DNA of 64,000 nucleotides, taken from NCBI RefSeq assembly GCF_000224145.3, contig NC_020168.2:892484-956483 (forward strand), in the 5' to 3' direction. Both the position numbers and the translations under genes were made by a program. The notes under the pieces were generated by a model. The model saw only the letters and a list, made by a program, of their open reading frames with translations, had not been told where the DNA came from and did no database searches. Shown here piece by piece: positions 21,094 to 32,765 of this stretch; within the stretch, counting starts at the first letter, position 1; each line of letters begins with the position of its first letter. Origin of the DNA: Ciona intestinalis (Eukaryota > Chordata > Ascidiacea > Phlebobranchia > Cionidae).

Positions 21094-24000
21094 TTAAAAT
21101 ATAATGTATATATTTATGTAAGATTTGTCATGTGTGTTTAGTCGTCTTTTCTTTTTAGCAATCGCGTTTCGTAGTTGAACTTTTACTTCCTGTGGAAAAT
21201 ACAATTCATTTAAGTTATAGCTGATGTTTTAATCAAAATAAGCGTTTAAAACTGGTGTAGTAGGTGGGGTAAGATGGTACCTGCTTTAATTCACTTTTAT
21301 TTATTTGGTAGTAAACAAAAATGACTTACAAAAATATATACCTGTATCCTCACGACACGTAAAGAGCGTTGTTAACTGTTAAAAACACGTTTAGGAAATA
21401 TCGGACATTGTATGCTAACGCACGGCCTACTAGAGAAACGACCTGATAATTCTCATTTTATCTCTAGTAGGCCGTGGGCTAACGGTAACCAGTTTACCCC
21501 ACAATAATGTTGTTGATCTTTGTATCAATATATTATTTACCTCGATATTTGACATGACGTTGTGGTACATGAGTTCTCTTAATTGGTCAAAATGGTAATC
21601 CGTGTAACTGAAGTAATGGGTTTTGTAAGAGTTGCCTTCATCGAAGACTGGAAAGTCGTTGAACGGTTTATCATCTGTTGCAATGTTTAACGTTTTAGAA
21701 TAGTTAAGTGATCAAACGCGCCTGTCTGTCCCAGAGTTCGATATGTTGGTACTATTGTGGACATATGTGTCCTTAGACTAAGTACTTGACGGCAATTGCT
21801 CTAATTCAATTGTCCCTTATTGTTGTCAAAATTGTAACCCATAAAGGAGAAAAAAAAAACTAGTCACAAATTTGGCGTAACTCGTAAGCGGGCACGAGGT
21901 AACAAAACGACCTTCTCTGCTTCGCCACGCAAGAATATGCAACTTAGATTCGTTTTACGTTCAATTATTTAATTGTATTTTACCTGGAGGAGTGGCTGTC
22001 GATCTTGGTTGGTAATCTTTAAGGTTCCGAAATCCTTTATTGCAAAGAGTGAACCACAGAACGGTTGGACAATCGTCTTCATTGCTTTCGAACACTTGAA
22101 ATTCTTTCGGGGGAGAATTCGCTATTTTCTTGAAATCGATCGGTGGGAACTTTATTCCTTGAGCCTTGGCGTGCTCAGCAGACTGCAGGAGTGACTTTGA
22201 CAAAATAAAATTGATTTAGATATAAATAAATGAATCGATCTTAATTGTCCTCGCTCACCTAGATAAAGGGCAGGCGTTACAACATGGATGTTCTGTTTCA
22301 TACACCTCGTTGCTGCTCACATGTTACCACGTATTTAACTTTGTGGATAATTGCTTATTTTATGACTGGCTGCCCATTTAGTGACCAGTGAGCTGGAGTA
22401 GTTGTCGTTAAGTATCTTGTCTTAAAGACACAGATACCCACATTGGTTGCGGCTTTGAGCATTGAACCAGTATCCAGCACCTTTTAGATGCTGACGAGCG
22501 TTCTAATTCCCAACCTTTATGCAACGGCGCTATAGCAATGTGCCATTCCATCTAACATTATTGAAAGCTTACCATATAGTCAAAACTTGAATCCGAATCG
22601 TTACTACTGCAGTCGATCACTAAAACCAGATCTGAAAATCTTTGTGGTCGAATAACCGGTTCAGTACACACGTTTTTCAAAATACCTGAAAATGTCATTA
22701 CGAAAAGTAGGTTGTGGTAAGATGGGACACATTCATTTTATTTTTCGACCCATTTGTAAGCAGACAGTTAAGATTTGGTGGTAAAGAATTAAAAAACCGT
22801 ATCATTACGACTTCCAAAAAGCGTTGTTAGTTTTTTTTAAATACGATCAAGACAACTGAACAATATTTGTTAAAGTTGTCCCACCTTACCCCACAGTACT
22901 GTATAAATTGTTTGTAGCAAGCCGAGGATATGTTACCTGCATCACATAGTGATATAGTGGTCTCACTTGTGCTTATCGGATCCAAACCTGCGGCAGTAGT
23001 AGTTGTTTCCTCTTCCTCGCTGGGGGCTAATTAAGATCAACAATTTAATTGGCGTCTGTTTGTATAAGCTAATAAAAATTAAGTGGTGAATAATATCAAG
23101 GCCGCGCCTGTACTAGCCCAGAGGTTACGGATTCGAAGCTCTGCGTTGCTATCATATTTGACGTGTGTCATTTGGCAAGAGTTTTAAAGGTATTTGCGCT
23201 AATACAGTGGTTCCTGGGTTGCCTAAATTGTCAGCCATACATTAAAACAACTACTCGTACGGTTACATATACGTGGTAACTCTTAATCATTCATAGGTGT
23301 ATGTCATGCGATTCATACAAAGTCTAAGATTTGAAATGTAAAAGCATTAGTTGCTGTGCATATACCTGCTAATGGATTCAGCATCGTTGACTTGATTGAG
23401 TTGAAGTTGTATGCAAAGTTGAATATCTTTCCAACACGACCAATGAACGAAGTTCGATCGTAAAAGAAACTTTTATGTCTTTTTGTGGAAAATGATAAGA
23501 TTATGGTTATTAATTAACACATTAACAAATTATTTTATTGATATCTTTGAAAAGCATAGCGAATAACATAGTTTTGAATCAACGAAGAAAAGTGAATCAG
23601 TAGCAAAACGGCAGTCCTTAAAACACGCTATGGATAAAAGGTATGAGAAAGCGAGTTAGTTTTCAAGCGTGGCTGTTGAACCAAAAAAATATAAATTAAT
23701 TAATACCTGAGCTTATTCACTAAGATAGTTTCAATTCCTTGCTTTCCCTGGTCGTTCCCACGATCGTTAATCAACCTTTCATTCACAGATTCTTCGAACC
23801 TTCTTTCGCTACCAGCAGCGTCAAATATCTAAAGGTAAATAAAGCATTTACAATAATTCTACCAATACTCAATAGGTATTTACGCCATGTTATACCCAGC
23901 GTTGCTTTTCTATTCTTACCTTTTTGGAAAGTCTACGAACAAGATTTGTAGCTCTGCTTTTCAAGTTTTCTAAATATAATCAAAATCAGTGTCAAAACAT

Positions 24001-27000
24001 GAATGAAAAAATAAAAGAATTAAATCTTAAATGATTGAATGAATGAATGCAGCTCAATTATCCTCTCGTGGCGGGGCAAGAACAGTTGTTATAACACTAA
24101 CGTGTGTTTCATACGCCTCATGCCCACTTACGATAATTAGCATGATTACTACTCACCTATAAAATCTACGAAGGACGCACTCTCCTCCCCACCGTCATCG
24201 ATGTAGTTCTTCAATATGATCCCGAACGCGTTACCAGTGCAGCCCATATGGAAATGTAATGGAAGTTCGGGACATTTTCGTGCCAGGAATCCTCCGTTCC
24301 ACACCGAGCCGCAAGTGTCAGGGGAAAAACCCATCCCAAACTCTGGGAACGCGACCTCGTGTGGTGTGATTTCCATGTAAGCTACAATACGACTAAGGGT
24401 AAGTACTATATAGTGTAAGATGGATACCGTTGGCACATAATATCTTAGATTTATGACCGTGAAGATACGTATATATTTCTGTGAACATTCTATGTTTACT
24501 ACCAAATAGGAAATAAAAACTAAGACCATGATACGTGATACCCCAACCTTCTATACAGATACTAAGATTCATATAATAAGATGGGAGAAGGTGGGACACT
24601 ATTTCATTCTATTTTCTCGACCTATTTGGCAGTAAACAAAATACATTTAAAAAATTATAAAACTGTATCCTCACGACTCCAATAAATTATTGTTAATTGT
24701 TTAAAATACGATCAGGATATTTGGTTATTTTGTGCTAAATGTGTCCCATCTTCCCCCACCCTACTATATGTTTGTTTTTTTCCTATTTTAAACTTACCAT
24801 TATATTGACTTGTAGGTGTGTCACTTTTAACGTGCATGGATACAAATATCGGATAAGGTACTTTCCCATCTTCTACGTAAGGCACCAGTTCAGATACCAA
24901 CGAGTCGACCTAATTGGAATAAGTGTAACTTGCTGATTCTCTCGTGGCGCTTCAATGACAGTCGTTTAACACGGCTATTCTGTTTCAAACACCTCGTGTT
25001 CGGGTACAGTTACCACATATATGTAGCATTGTGGTTAGGGTTATTTTTTCAGATATATACCATTGTACCACTGGTCTCGGTTTCAATCTAAAAAAGCATA
25101 AAACCTGAGCCTTAATTAGCATGCAAAAAATACTAAACCTTTTCTTTTAACAGTTGTTGGCCAACAGAGAACCCAAAAAAGTCAACGAACGTAGCAGGCA
25201 ATCCGTGTTTTACCTTTTCCAAGCTTAATTTCCTGGAATGTAGCAGTGTATATTGAGACATGGGAATGTAAAAATATTTAACCATTTCTTTTAAACAAAT
25301 TACGTGTGTTTTGCTAGATGGGGAAGATTGAAGAAATATCTGTATAAACTTTTTTTCATTGATCGTCGAAGACTTTTGTGCACTCGATCTATTTCTGAAT
25401 CATGCATCCCGGATAGAGCATAAGCAGTGTACAGGTACCTAGGTGGTGTTATGTAATTAGTTTGATATATAGTACTTTGGAGTAAGATGAATACCTTTAG
25501 CACATAATATCCCATATTTCCTATTCCATTTTTTCAATAATTAACGCTTTTTAAGTCGTGAAGATATGGCTATATATTCCGGTAAATATTCGTTGTTTAA
25601 TACAAATGGGGCAGAAAATTAATCTCATGAAATAACTAAAAAGGCTTTGTGGTGACGTGTTTGAAACTTCGGTGGTGCCTTCAGATCTCATTTAAGCATC
25701 TCTATTTATAAACGTTTGATTTTTCGTTGATGGACCCCTTTAGGTTTGAAAATCTGAGATAAAGTTACCATGCAGATCCTGAAATTCCAGACACGTATGT
25801 AAAAGCATCGGAGATCCCCGCATCACGGAAAGCCTCCATGGCTCCACACATACCAATGATAGCTCTGTATCCACCACCCGAACCAACAAGAGAAATGACC
25901 GGCGTCTAAAACAAATGGTTTTCGAAACTTTTTTCTACGAACTCAGGTGACACAGTAGGGTGAGGAAAGATGGGACACCTTTAAACTCTATTTTCTCATC
26001 CCATTTAGAAGTAGAAAAGAACATTCAAAGAATTATAAAACTATATCCTCACGACACCTATGGACCAAAGTTAGCCATAGACCATAGACCGTAGTTAATT
26101 TTTCAAAAAATAATCAGGATATTTGAATATTATGTGTTAAAAGTGTTCCACCTTCCCCCACCCTACTACAGTATAGGTGATATATACACCGTAGAAATGC
26201 AGATAAAAAACAACACTTTCTACAATCATAGATGATATACGAAACAGTGAAGATGTAGAACCCTAGTACAAATTGAATATTTAGTCTACAATCCTTTTGT
26301 AGACTGTATACGTCGTTTTATTAACAGTTGACTTGTTTAAAGTGCAGATTATGTATTCTCTATAGGAGGGTCCTTGACGATGCATGAGATTTGAGCCAGA
26401 TTTGGCCCAATAGCCCCAAAGTGTGTTTATTGTTATTTTACCGAACATTCAGAACACGGAAGTTATTTGCTTACGTCATCCGGAGAGGTTACCACATCCG
26501 GTTCGAGCTGAAGAATCTTCTGCAAGGCTTCCCTTACGTTCATGAGGCGCCTTCTTCTAAACTCTTTCTCTTTTTCATGCAGGCCGAAGCTATAACGTAG
26601 ATCCGGTGTTTCCCTGTTTTACTTCAGCTGGTAAACGATCGCTCAATTTAAACTAAAACTTACCTGAGAAGACGAGAAATTTCCAAATCGACTTTACCGT
26701 TCTGAAACATAGGGAAACATGATTTTAACTTTCAAACCAGTGTTGTAATACCAACCCCATCAAAATCCAGAGTTTCAGATTGAATAGACCCAAGTTCCAC
26801 TTGTGCGGCGTCAAACACCTTTTCCCCCAATACGTCATCAAACACAATATCCTCGTCTAGCAGGCGCACCTTATAAAAACAGGTATATTTGAACTAATGA
26901 ATATAGAAAAATAAATGGAACCTAATTGTATACCCCCGTCCGGTGGGGCAACGACAGTCTTTATAAAAAATGTGTTCTGTTTCATACGCCGTGCCCGCTT

Positions 27001-27590
27001 ACCATATACTACGTAGATTTAAAATACGAACCAATTTTATTAAACGCAATAATTGACGATACAGTTCTCAACTTACCTTTATCAGGAAGTCGCTGTCAGA
27101 ACTGTTTTCTGGAAATACGAATTGAAATTTTTCGTTGATTTCTGCTGTAGCGGAATCGTCAACGGCAATTGTGGAATATTTTTGATTGACAGCTGGACAA
27201 CTAACATGGATGCACGGGTCTGGTGTGTCAACTGTATCAACACGAAGCGGTAAGTTTTAATTAACTATTTATATAGTAGGGTGGAGAAGATGGGACGCCT
27301 TTTCATTAGTTGTCAGTTGTTTAAAACACGATCAGGATGTTTGGATATTATGTGGTAAAGGTGTCCCGTTTTTCCACCCAACTACACAAAATAAAGCCAC
27401 TCACGCATGTCTTGAAAGTAAGATATCGAGACATTACGACATCTTAAGACTTTTACTCCGACCACAATTACTGGTTTAAAAGGATTCTGAAATTAGAAGA
27501 AAACAATAATTAACCAAAAATCCTCACGTATAAAAATGACAGATTACAAACCTTAATTTGGGAATATAAGTTTTGATGAAAATCTTCCAT
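21094..27590 (-). CDS. Cytosolic phospholipase A2, group IV (C2 plus lipase domain)
   Basis: Predicted calcium-dependent enzyme that releases sn-2 fatty acids such as arachidonate from membrane phospholipids. Nineteen exons (-): 27590-27552, 27486-27405, 27231-27077, 26869-26756, 26701-26664, 26589-26475, 25905-25769, 25438-25304, 25232-25139, 24909-24798, 24381-24157, 23969-23920, 23828-23707, 23469-23366, 23026-22937, 22685-22573, 22194-21984, 21674-21541, 21189-21094. They join in phase to 721 residues (human PLA2G4A has 749). The C2 domain (about 15-125) has calcium-loop acids in DMLDTPDPC and LLDEDIVFDD. The lipase domain has GSGGGYR (oxyanion Arg) and GISGS with nucleophile Ser near 223. 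The catalytic Asp is near 536 in LCDAG, followed by RPQR. ECYVF/DCPT-type C-terminal blocks are recognisable (KEFQVF, DDCPTVLWFTLCNKGFRN). The gene lies between the two PIPOX copies. Confidence 0.93.
21258..21505 (-). mobile_element. MITE carrying a 57-bp foldback insertion
   Basis: A MITE copy (GTAGTAGGTGGGGTAAGATG at the left, AGTTTACCCCAC at the right) is interrupted at 21421-21477 by a short hairpin element. It lies in the last intron of the phospholipase gene. Confidence 0.75.
21421..21477. mobile_element. 57-bp hairpin insertion with target duplication
   Basis: The perfect 16-base inverted repeats CACGGCCTACTAGAGA and TCTCTAGTAGGCCGTG surround a 24-base loop. The unit is flanked by direct repeats of GCTAACG (21414-21420 and 21478-21484). 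Other MITE copies have a single GCTAACG there, so the empty site is known. Confidence 0.8.
21716..21945 (+). repeat. SINE-like element
   Basis: Recognisable head remnant (GCGCCTGTCTGTCCCAGAG), the body TGTGTCCTTAGACTAAGTAC and the tail CGTAAGCGGGCACGAGG. Confidence 0.65.
22243..22530 (-). repeat. SINE-like element, old copy
   Basis: Tail CATACACCTCGTTGCTGCTC and ACGTATTTAACTTTGTGG, body GTCTTAAAGACACAGATACC, diverged head with TTGAGCATTGAACC. Confidence 0.6.
22706..22904 (-). mobile_element. MITE, full length
   Basis: GTAGGTTGTGGTAAGATGGG and CCACCTTACCCCACAGTACT at the ends. It lies between phospholipase exons 15 and 16. Confidence 0.85.
23095..23290 (+). repeat. SINE-like element
   Basis: GCGCCTGTACTAGCCCAGAG, then a box B-like GGATTCGAAGCTC and the body TTGCCTAAATTGTCAGCC. 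Confidence 0.65.
23575..23692 (+). repeat. Third repeat family, copy 1
   Basis: Pattern: AACGAAGAAAAGTGAATCAG, AGCAAAACGGCAGTCCTTAA, AACACGCTATGG and GCGTGGCTGTTGAAC. The same ordered blocks recur at 32925, 33970 (reversed), 51885, 59065, 61315 and 63650. Confidence 0.6.
24036..24145 (-). repeat. SINE-like element, tail part
   Basis: GAATGAATGCAGCTCAATTA, AGAACAGTTGTTATAACAC and CATACGCCTCATGCCCACTT. Confidence 0.6.
24411..24554 (+). mobile_element. MITE, internally shortened
   Basis: TATATAGTGTAAGATGGATA start and GATACCCCAACCTTCTATAC end. The central ATTAACAAC block is missing. Confidence 0.65.
24573..24769 (-). mobile_element. MITE, full length
   Basis: ATAATAAGATGGGAGAAGGT start, TCTTCCCCCACCCTACTATA end. 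It lies only about 18 bases beyond the preceding shortened copy and in opposite orientation. Confidence 0.9.
24930..25085 (-). repeat. SINE-like element, tail part
   Basis: TCTCTCGTGGCGCTTCAATG, AGTCGTTTAACACGGC and ACACCTCGTGTTCGGG. Confidence 0.55.
25466..25622 (+). mobile_element. MITE, degenerate partial copy
   Basis: ATATAGTACTTTGGAGTAAG, then TTTAGCACATAATATCCC. The right end is not recognisable. Confidence 0.55.
25953..26167 (-). mobile_element. MITE, full length with a small internal duplication
   Basis: CAGTAGGGTGAGGAAAGATG and CACCTTCCCCCACCCTACTA at the ends. CATAGACC occurs twice within the centre, which lengthens the copy to about 215 bp. Confidence 0.85.
26920..27015 (-). repeat. 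SINE-like element, tail part
   Basis: GGTGGGGCAACGACAGTCTT, TGTTCTGTTTCATACGCC and CGTGCCCGCTTACC. Confidence 0.6.
27271..27387 (-). mobile_element. MITE, internally deleted
   Basis: ATATAGTAGGGTGGAGAAGA and a right end with TTTTTCCACCCAACTAC. About 80 interior bases are missing, and the fusion is CTTTTCATTAGTTGTC. Confidence 0.8.
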
Positions 27591-28078
27591 TCCAGCAGCT
27601 TTTGCTTCAACTTTAAACGTGGTAAACTTATTTAGCAATGTCTTGTGGTAAGGGCACTATTGCATTTTAAAGCTGCGTGTGATAAAAGTGACTGAAATTT
27701 CCGGATATTATAGTGAAGTCAATTAAGGAAGTAACGTTACGTCTTTTTGGTGCTTGACTAAATTGAACGTATATTTTTGGTGGTGGACAATTTAGAACTT
27801 GACCCTTTCCATTCAAGCGAAACTATTTTCGATATCACAATACTTGTGAATTGGAAGTAGCAGTCATTGCGTGCGTTGTAAAATCTCAAGGGTGACAATA
27901 ATACGGTTCAATGGGCTGATATTAAACTTACAGTATAATGTGGCCACCTAACGCTTTATTCCAGTACAGAATGGTAAATAAAACGCCCGCTGCTGCGTAC
28001 ATTGCCTTTAGTGTGCAGTAGTTCTGCACTAGTTAGTTTTGGTTCAGGTTAGTTTTGGTTTGTTGTGCTGGTAGTTAG
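27591..28078. other. Divergent promoter region of phospholipase and PIPOX
   Basis: 488 bases separate the two start codons. No repeats were recognised. The last 45 bases are shared with the upstream side of the PIPOX pseudogene. This is the presumed bidirectional control region; no TATA box is obvious. Confidence 0.45.
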
Positions 28079-31000
28079 ATGGAAGAATTCGACGTTATTG
28101 TTGTCGGGGCTGGCATCATTGGTAGTTGGACTGCGTACCATCTTGCAAAGCGTGGCAGATCAACTTTGCTTCTCGAACAGGTTGGTGAAAGTTGTAAGAA
28201 ATGTAGTCTTAACTTATGGTCTTGCAGTAAACGTATACCCTGCAACTTATAACATGCCAGTTTACAACTATAGGTATAGTATGTGTAATAAGTAGTCATG
28301 TTTAAAATAATGCATTGTAATCGGCATTCACGACGCAAGTTACGTATAGAGTGCATACAGCAGTTCAATTGCTCTTGCTGCAGAACGAGCGCTACAATTA
28401 CAGAGTTAACGTATACAGTAGCATGATCGAATGATTTCCTTACAGGCAGACAAATTGATTTCCGCATGTGTGAATGTTTTGATACATGTTACATAGGACG
28501 TTTACAGTGAGCCTGTGTTATTTGCAAGCTTGGTTGAATCCCGGCTATGGTATATGCCCATTACAATGCACATGAGGTTAATATTCACCTACACGCTGTT
28601 GAGCTTGACGTTTACAAACCTGTGGTCTGTAAAAGCCACCTTGATATTGGTATTGTAGTCAGTTATTAACTTTTAGTCTAAAAGGTATTTACGCTTACTG
28701 GTGTAAAGGTTTAAACATGTAAATTAATCTAATTTAACCAATTCCAGAAGACTCACAATAAAACATTAACATAACAAAAATGAATGAACGTAACTTGTAT
28801 ATCCTTGTGGCGTAGTGATGACAGTCGTTATAACACGGGTGTTCTGTTTCATATACCCGCTTACGAGTTGTTTTACTTATGTAACTTTGTATAGGTGCAT
28901 ATTTTTAATAATTGTAATAACGAATAGGGGACGATTTTGGTAGAGTGTTTTATCCTTGGACACACACGTAACTTAGCAGCGTCGAGCCTCGACCTCTCCC
29001 TGCAGGTACATCACAGTTTTCCTTTTTATGTTTTATAGTTCCCGTTGCTACACACCCGTGGTAGTTCACACGGTCATTCAAGAATATTAAGAAAATCCTA
29101 CGTCGACGAACATTACGCTGCTATGATGCCAGAGGCGTATAAATTATGGGAGCATATGGAGACATCTAGCGGAATTTCATTTATGAAGTAAGTTGCTCAA
29201 TAATAAAGTTATTTTGCTTTATATTATTTTCCATCACGTATAATATTTAGAACTACGGGTCATCTATCAATATCTAAAGTAAAATATGGTCACGTTGCTA
29301 AAGTAAGAAGATGGTGTGAGAAACTTAGAATTCCGCATTCAACACTGGACAGTGAATCACTTAACAAAAGATTTGGACTCAAGTTTAACGATGAGTATGA
29401 CGTAAGAAATAATGCTCAAACTATAGACGTGAACACGTGTGAAGTATTTTATATTTGAAATAACACAGGCGGTAATTGAACCATCGGGGGCCGTTCTTAA
29501 TGCTGACAGATGTCTTATGTCGATTCAGGTATTATTTATGATGAGCGTTTTAACTGTGCTTACTAAAGAAACATTTCATCTTCAGAGTGAAATAAAGAAG
29601 TCCGGTGGTGTAGTACGCGACCAGGAGAAAGTTTTGAGCATCGAACCTGTGAATCAAGATATAGTGAGAGTTCGAACAAACAAGAATGTTTACAAATGCA
29701 GATCGGTGGTTCTTACATGCGGACCATGGGCGAATGAACTTCTTAAACCACTGGGTCTCCAGTTGCCGCTGACAGTGAGTAAACTACATTGATGTAATAC
29801 AGTCTACATTCGGGAAACAACGTCTGAAGGAGTCCGTGGAGTAGCACTGTGGCCTGTGGGTGTCGGGGGAATGAGCCAATTATTCTGGTTCAAATCTTAA
29901 GTTCCACGGCTTGTATTGCTACAAGAAATCGCCCACGTATATATGGAATACAGTAGTAATTAGATTTGTAAGGATTAATTTTTCTCTAACAATGATCTTA
30001 TGTTTGAATTCTCCCATAAAAAACTAACATTTTGTAGGTTGGCAAAGTCTTTGTAACCTACTTTAAAGAACGAAGCGTTGGCGCCTTTTCCTCCAACGCT
30101 GGGTTTCCTAATTTACTTTGTTATGTGAAGGAGGGGAATTACATGTATGGTCTTCCTTCAGATGAATATCAAGGCTTATTCAAGGTACTACAATGCATCA
30201 ATGTTAAGCTTTATACAAATGAATGAGTGAATGTAATATTTTCATCGTCTTGGTGCAGCGGTTCAGTGTCTTAGCCAATTAAGGACATATACACGCCGCG
30301 TCGAGCCTCGAACCCGTATCCTCTGGGCTAGAGGCAGTAGGCGGACAAACCGCCGTTCCACGACGCATTAATTTGTTTACAATATCATTCCACCGCAGTT
30401 TTGTTATCATCACTACTTTCCAATTGATCCAAACGAACGAGACAAGCCGCAACCTAATCAAGAAAATGAGATTCAACGAAAGAAAACGGAAGAATTGACA
30501 AAGTTTATTCAAAATCACTTTCCCTTACTCGAGTGTGAAACTTCGCTTGTTGAAACTTGCATCATAACAGTGAGTTTGGATTCTACTCTTAATACCTACA
30601 TTGAGTTAATTTAAATGCTGCATGAATCAGGATTCTCCAGATAAAGATTATATTCTGGATCGTCATCCGATGCATCGGAACATCGTATTTGCTGCTGGAA
30701 TGTCGGGTTAGTTAAATTATTATAATTTCCTATTTTAATTCCAAACGTTTAACAATTTCCAAATAAGATTAGGATATTAAAGCCTTGAGTAAGGTGCGAC
30801 TATAGAAGCCGGTTGAATAAATATTCTCTGCTTTATGTTATGATTTTCTATAGAGAAAACTAAATGTTTTAAACAGTTTTTTTGGTAATAAAGTTTCTGT
30901 AACATGAACGCAAACAGCCACTAAACTGGTATCTTGAGCAAAGCAAATGTTTTTAACACAGGCCATGCGTTCAAGACTTCTCCAGTGGTTGGAAAAATAT

Positions 31001-31083
31001 TGGCGGAAATGTCGTGTGAGGAAAAAGTTAGCTACCCAATCCACCATTACTCCGTTCGTCGATTTAATAAATCGAAATTGTAG
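28079..31083 (+). CDS. PIPOX: Peroxisomal sarcosine (pipecolate) oxidase
   Basis: A flavoenzyme of the monomeric sarcosine oxidase family that oxidises sarcosine or L-pipecolate in peroxisomes and makes H2O2. Nine exons: 28079-28180, 29039-29187, 29251-29401, 29469-29528, 29586-29774, 30038-30184, 30399-30569, 30631-30706, 30962-31083. They join in phase to 388 residues (human about 390). An FAD-binding [17 protein letters not shown] motif lies at residues 10-26. [16 protein letters not shown] is in the middle. The Cys that carries covalent flavin in the family is kept (VETCII, about residue 320). DRHP and GHAFK follow, and the protein ends in the peroxisomal PTS1 tripeptide SKL. Exon 6 (YFKERSVG...) is atypical compared with the pseudogene, which keeps the more family-like YWKERSVG and YPG. 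Confidence 0.93.
28778..29010 (-). repeat. SINE-like element, nearly complete
   Basis: Tail GTGATGACAGTCGTTATAAC and head side CAGCGTCGAGCCTCGACC. It lies in PIPOX intron 1. Confidence 0.7.
30218..30375 (-). repeat. SINE-like element, body deleted
   Basis: The tail GAATGAGTGAATGTAATATT is joined to a good head: box B-like GTCGAGCCTCGAACCCGTAT, then GGGCTAGAGGCAGTAGGCGG. It lies in PIPOX intron 6. Confidence 0.75.
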
Positions 31084-31104
31084 CTCACATGCACGATTTA
31101 CTGC

Positions 31105-31303
31105 ATATAGTAGGAGATGGTAAGATTGAACAAGTTTTCATGTTTTTTTGTTTCATTTGGTATTAAACAAACATTATTCACAGAATTATATAGCCGTAGC
31201 CCTATATGTCACTTTATAAAGGCTTGTTAATTGTTAAAAACACGATCAGAAAATATGGGTTAATATGTGCTAACGATATGTCCCATCTTACTCCACAGTA
31301 CGA
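31105..31303 (-). mobile_element. MITE, full length
   Basis: ATATAGTAGGAGATGGTAAG and TCCCATCTTACTCCACAGTA at the ends, just after the PIPOX stop codon. Confidence 0.85.
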
Positions 31304-32484
31304 TATATAATCGTAACGCACATTTTTTTATACAAATACATCTTAATTTGTTGTAACTAAATACAACTTTCTAACAATTAATTTGTATGCGGACATGCGG
31401 TTATTGGCGATAGGTTTAGCGGCCCCGCTTTTAATTGACACTTCGCAGTAGTTTTTACCCATAGTATATTTTTGATGAGTGTCGTATTACAGCTAATCCG
31501 CTTCTATTGGTTGCTTTAATTTATTTGATCTTCGTTATCGTATACGAAGAAATAAATGCAGTTCATGCTTTGCTGGGTAGGCTATACCATATTCTAAAGC
31601 CAGATGTTATGTGCCAGCAATTTTCATTACCATTTGTTTAGGTTTGGGTATTTTCTAAGTACAGTTTTATTGTGTTTTCTGTGTTCTGCGCCATTACTTA
31701 ACTAAACATAGCTTGGCGATGCAGAAGCTTAAACCACTGCTGCGGATGTTCCGCGTTTAACTGCCATTCTAGTGAGCTTATGTTCAAGCACACTAGGATG
31801 AACGTGATTAGCCACATACTAATTGAGTAAAGTTGTGAATTTTTTATTCTTACTGTATTTTCATTTGTGATATTTAAAAACATAAAAAGAAGGATTATTC
31901 CTGTAATAAAACAAATCACTTTAAAGAAAATATACCAATCGTCGGTGTTTGCAATTTATTGAGGCAGAAACTGCATTAATGTTTCTTAAATCACAGTTTT
32001 TGTAACACTCTATATAAATTCATTTTGCAAATTAAAAATTGTGTAATACCTTGTATACATAAACGGGATGTAACATCCCTGACAGTTCGGTTGTGTACAT
32101 TGTTTCTATGAAATAAACTCAATCAACAACAAATAGGCAGTTTAGAAGAAGCATTCGCATCTGCGTTCGTTCATTCTTCGTAAAATATCGGAAACTGTTT
32201 GTCTAAAGTTGTCGATTGATTCGACAGGTTTCTTTGTCTCAGCAAACCGCATTTCATTTGACAACATGATTCGTATGGGGTGTCGAGTATCAAAATAAGC
32301 TAAGAATATATTATAGGTGTTTTGCGAATTTTTACGGTGATTAAATAAAGTTTAAACCTGATTGTTGATAGACGGTCATTGTGAACTTGTATGGCGATAT
32401 TCATGGTTGAATGCGCATTTTAATATCTTATAGTTATTCTGTCAGAAAAGAACAGATCAGCAGCAGATACGATAATGAATAGCG

Positions 32485-32671
32485 ATATAGTATAGGTTGG
32501 GGTAAGATGGTTCGCGTTTTCATTCTTACCCTGTTTGTTAGTTAACAAAGAATATTTATTGAATTATTTAACCGTATACTCACAACTCTAAAATAGCATT
32601 GTTACAAAAGCGATTAGAAAACTTGGGATATTGTGTGTTAACGGTATCCATCTTCCCCCACAGTAGTATTT
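32485..32671 (-). mobile_element. MITE, full length
   Basis: ATATAGTATAGGTTGGGGTA and ATCTTCCCCCACAGTAGTAT. It lies about 100 bases upstream of the start codon of the TSP1-VioB-like gene. Confidence 0.8.
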
Positions 32672-32765
32672 TGCAAGGAATCGTCTTGTTATAATTTGTT
32701 GTTTTTTTACCACTAACAGTTTTATACGTTCGTGCTTTAGGGTGACATATAGTATCATATTAACT

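Larger units (their letters stand above)
31084..32765. other. Spacer between PIPOX and the TSP1-VioB-like gene
   Basis: Holds two MITEs. The remaining sequence is AT-rich, and I see no exon with splice support in it. Confidence 0.5.

Noticed and set aside
31698..31919. Hydrophobic minus-strand ORF between PIPOX and the VioB-like gene
   Set aside because: Its 73 codons have two hydrophobic stretches but no splice partner, no family match and AT-driven composition. It is too weak to call.
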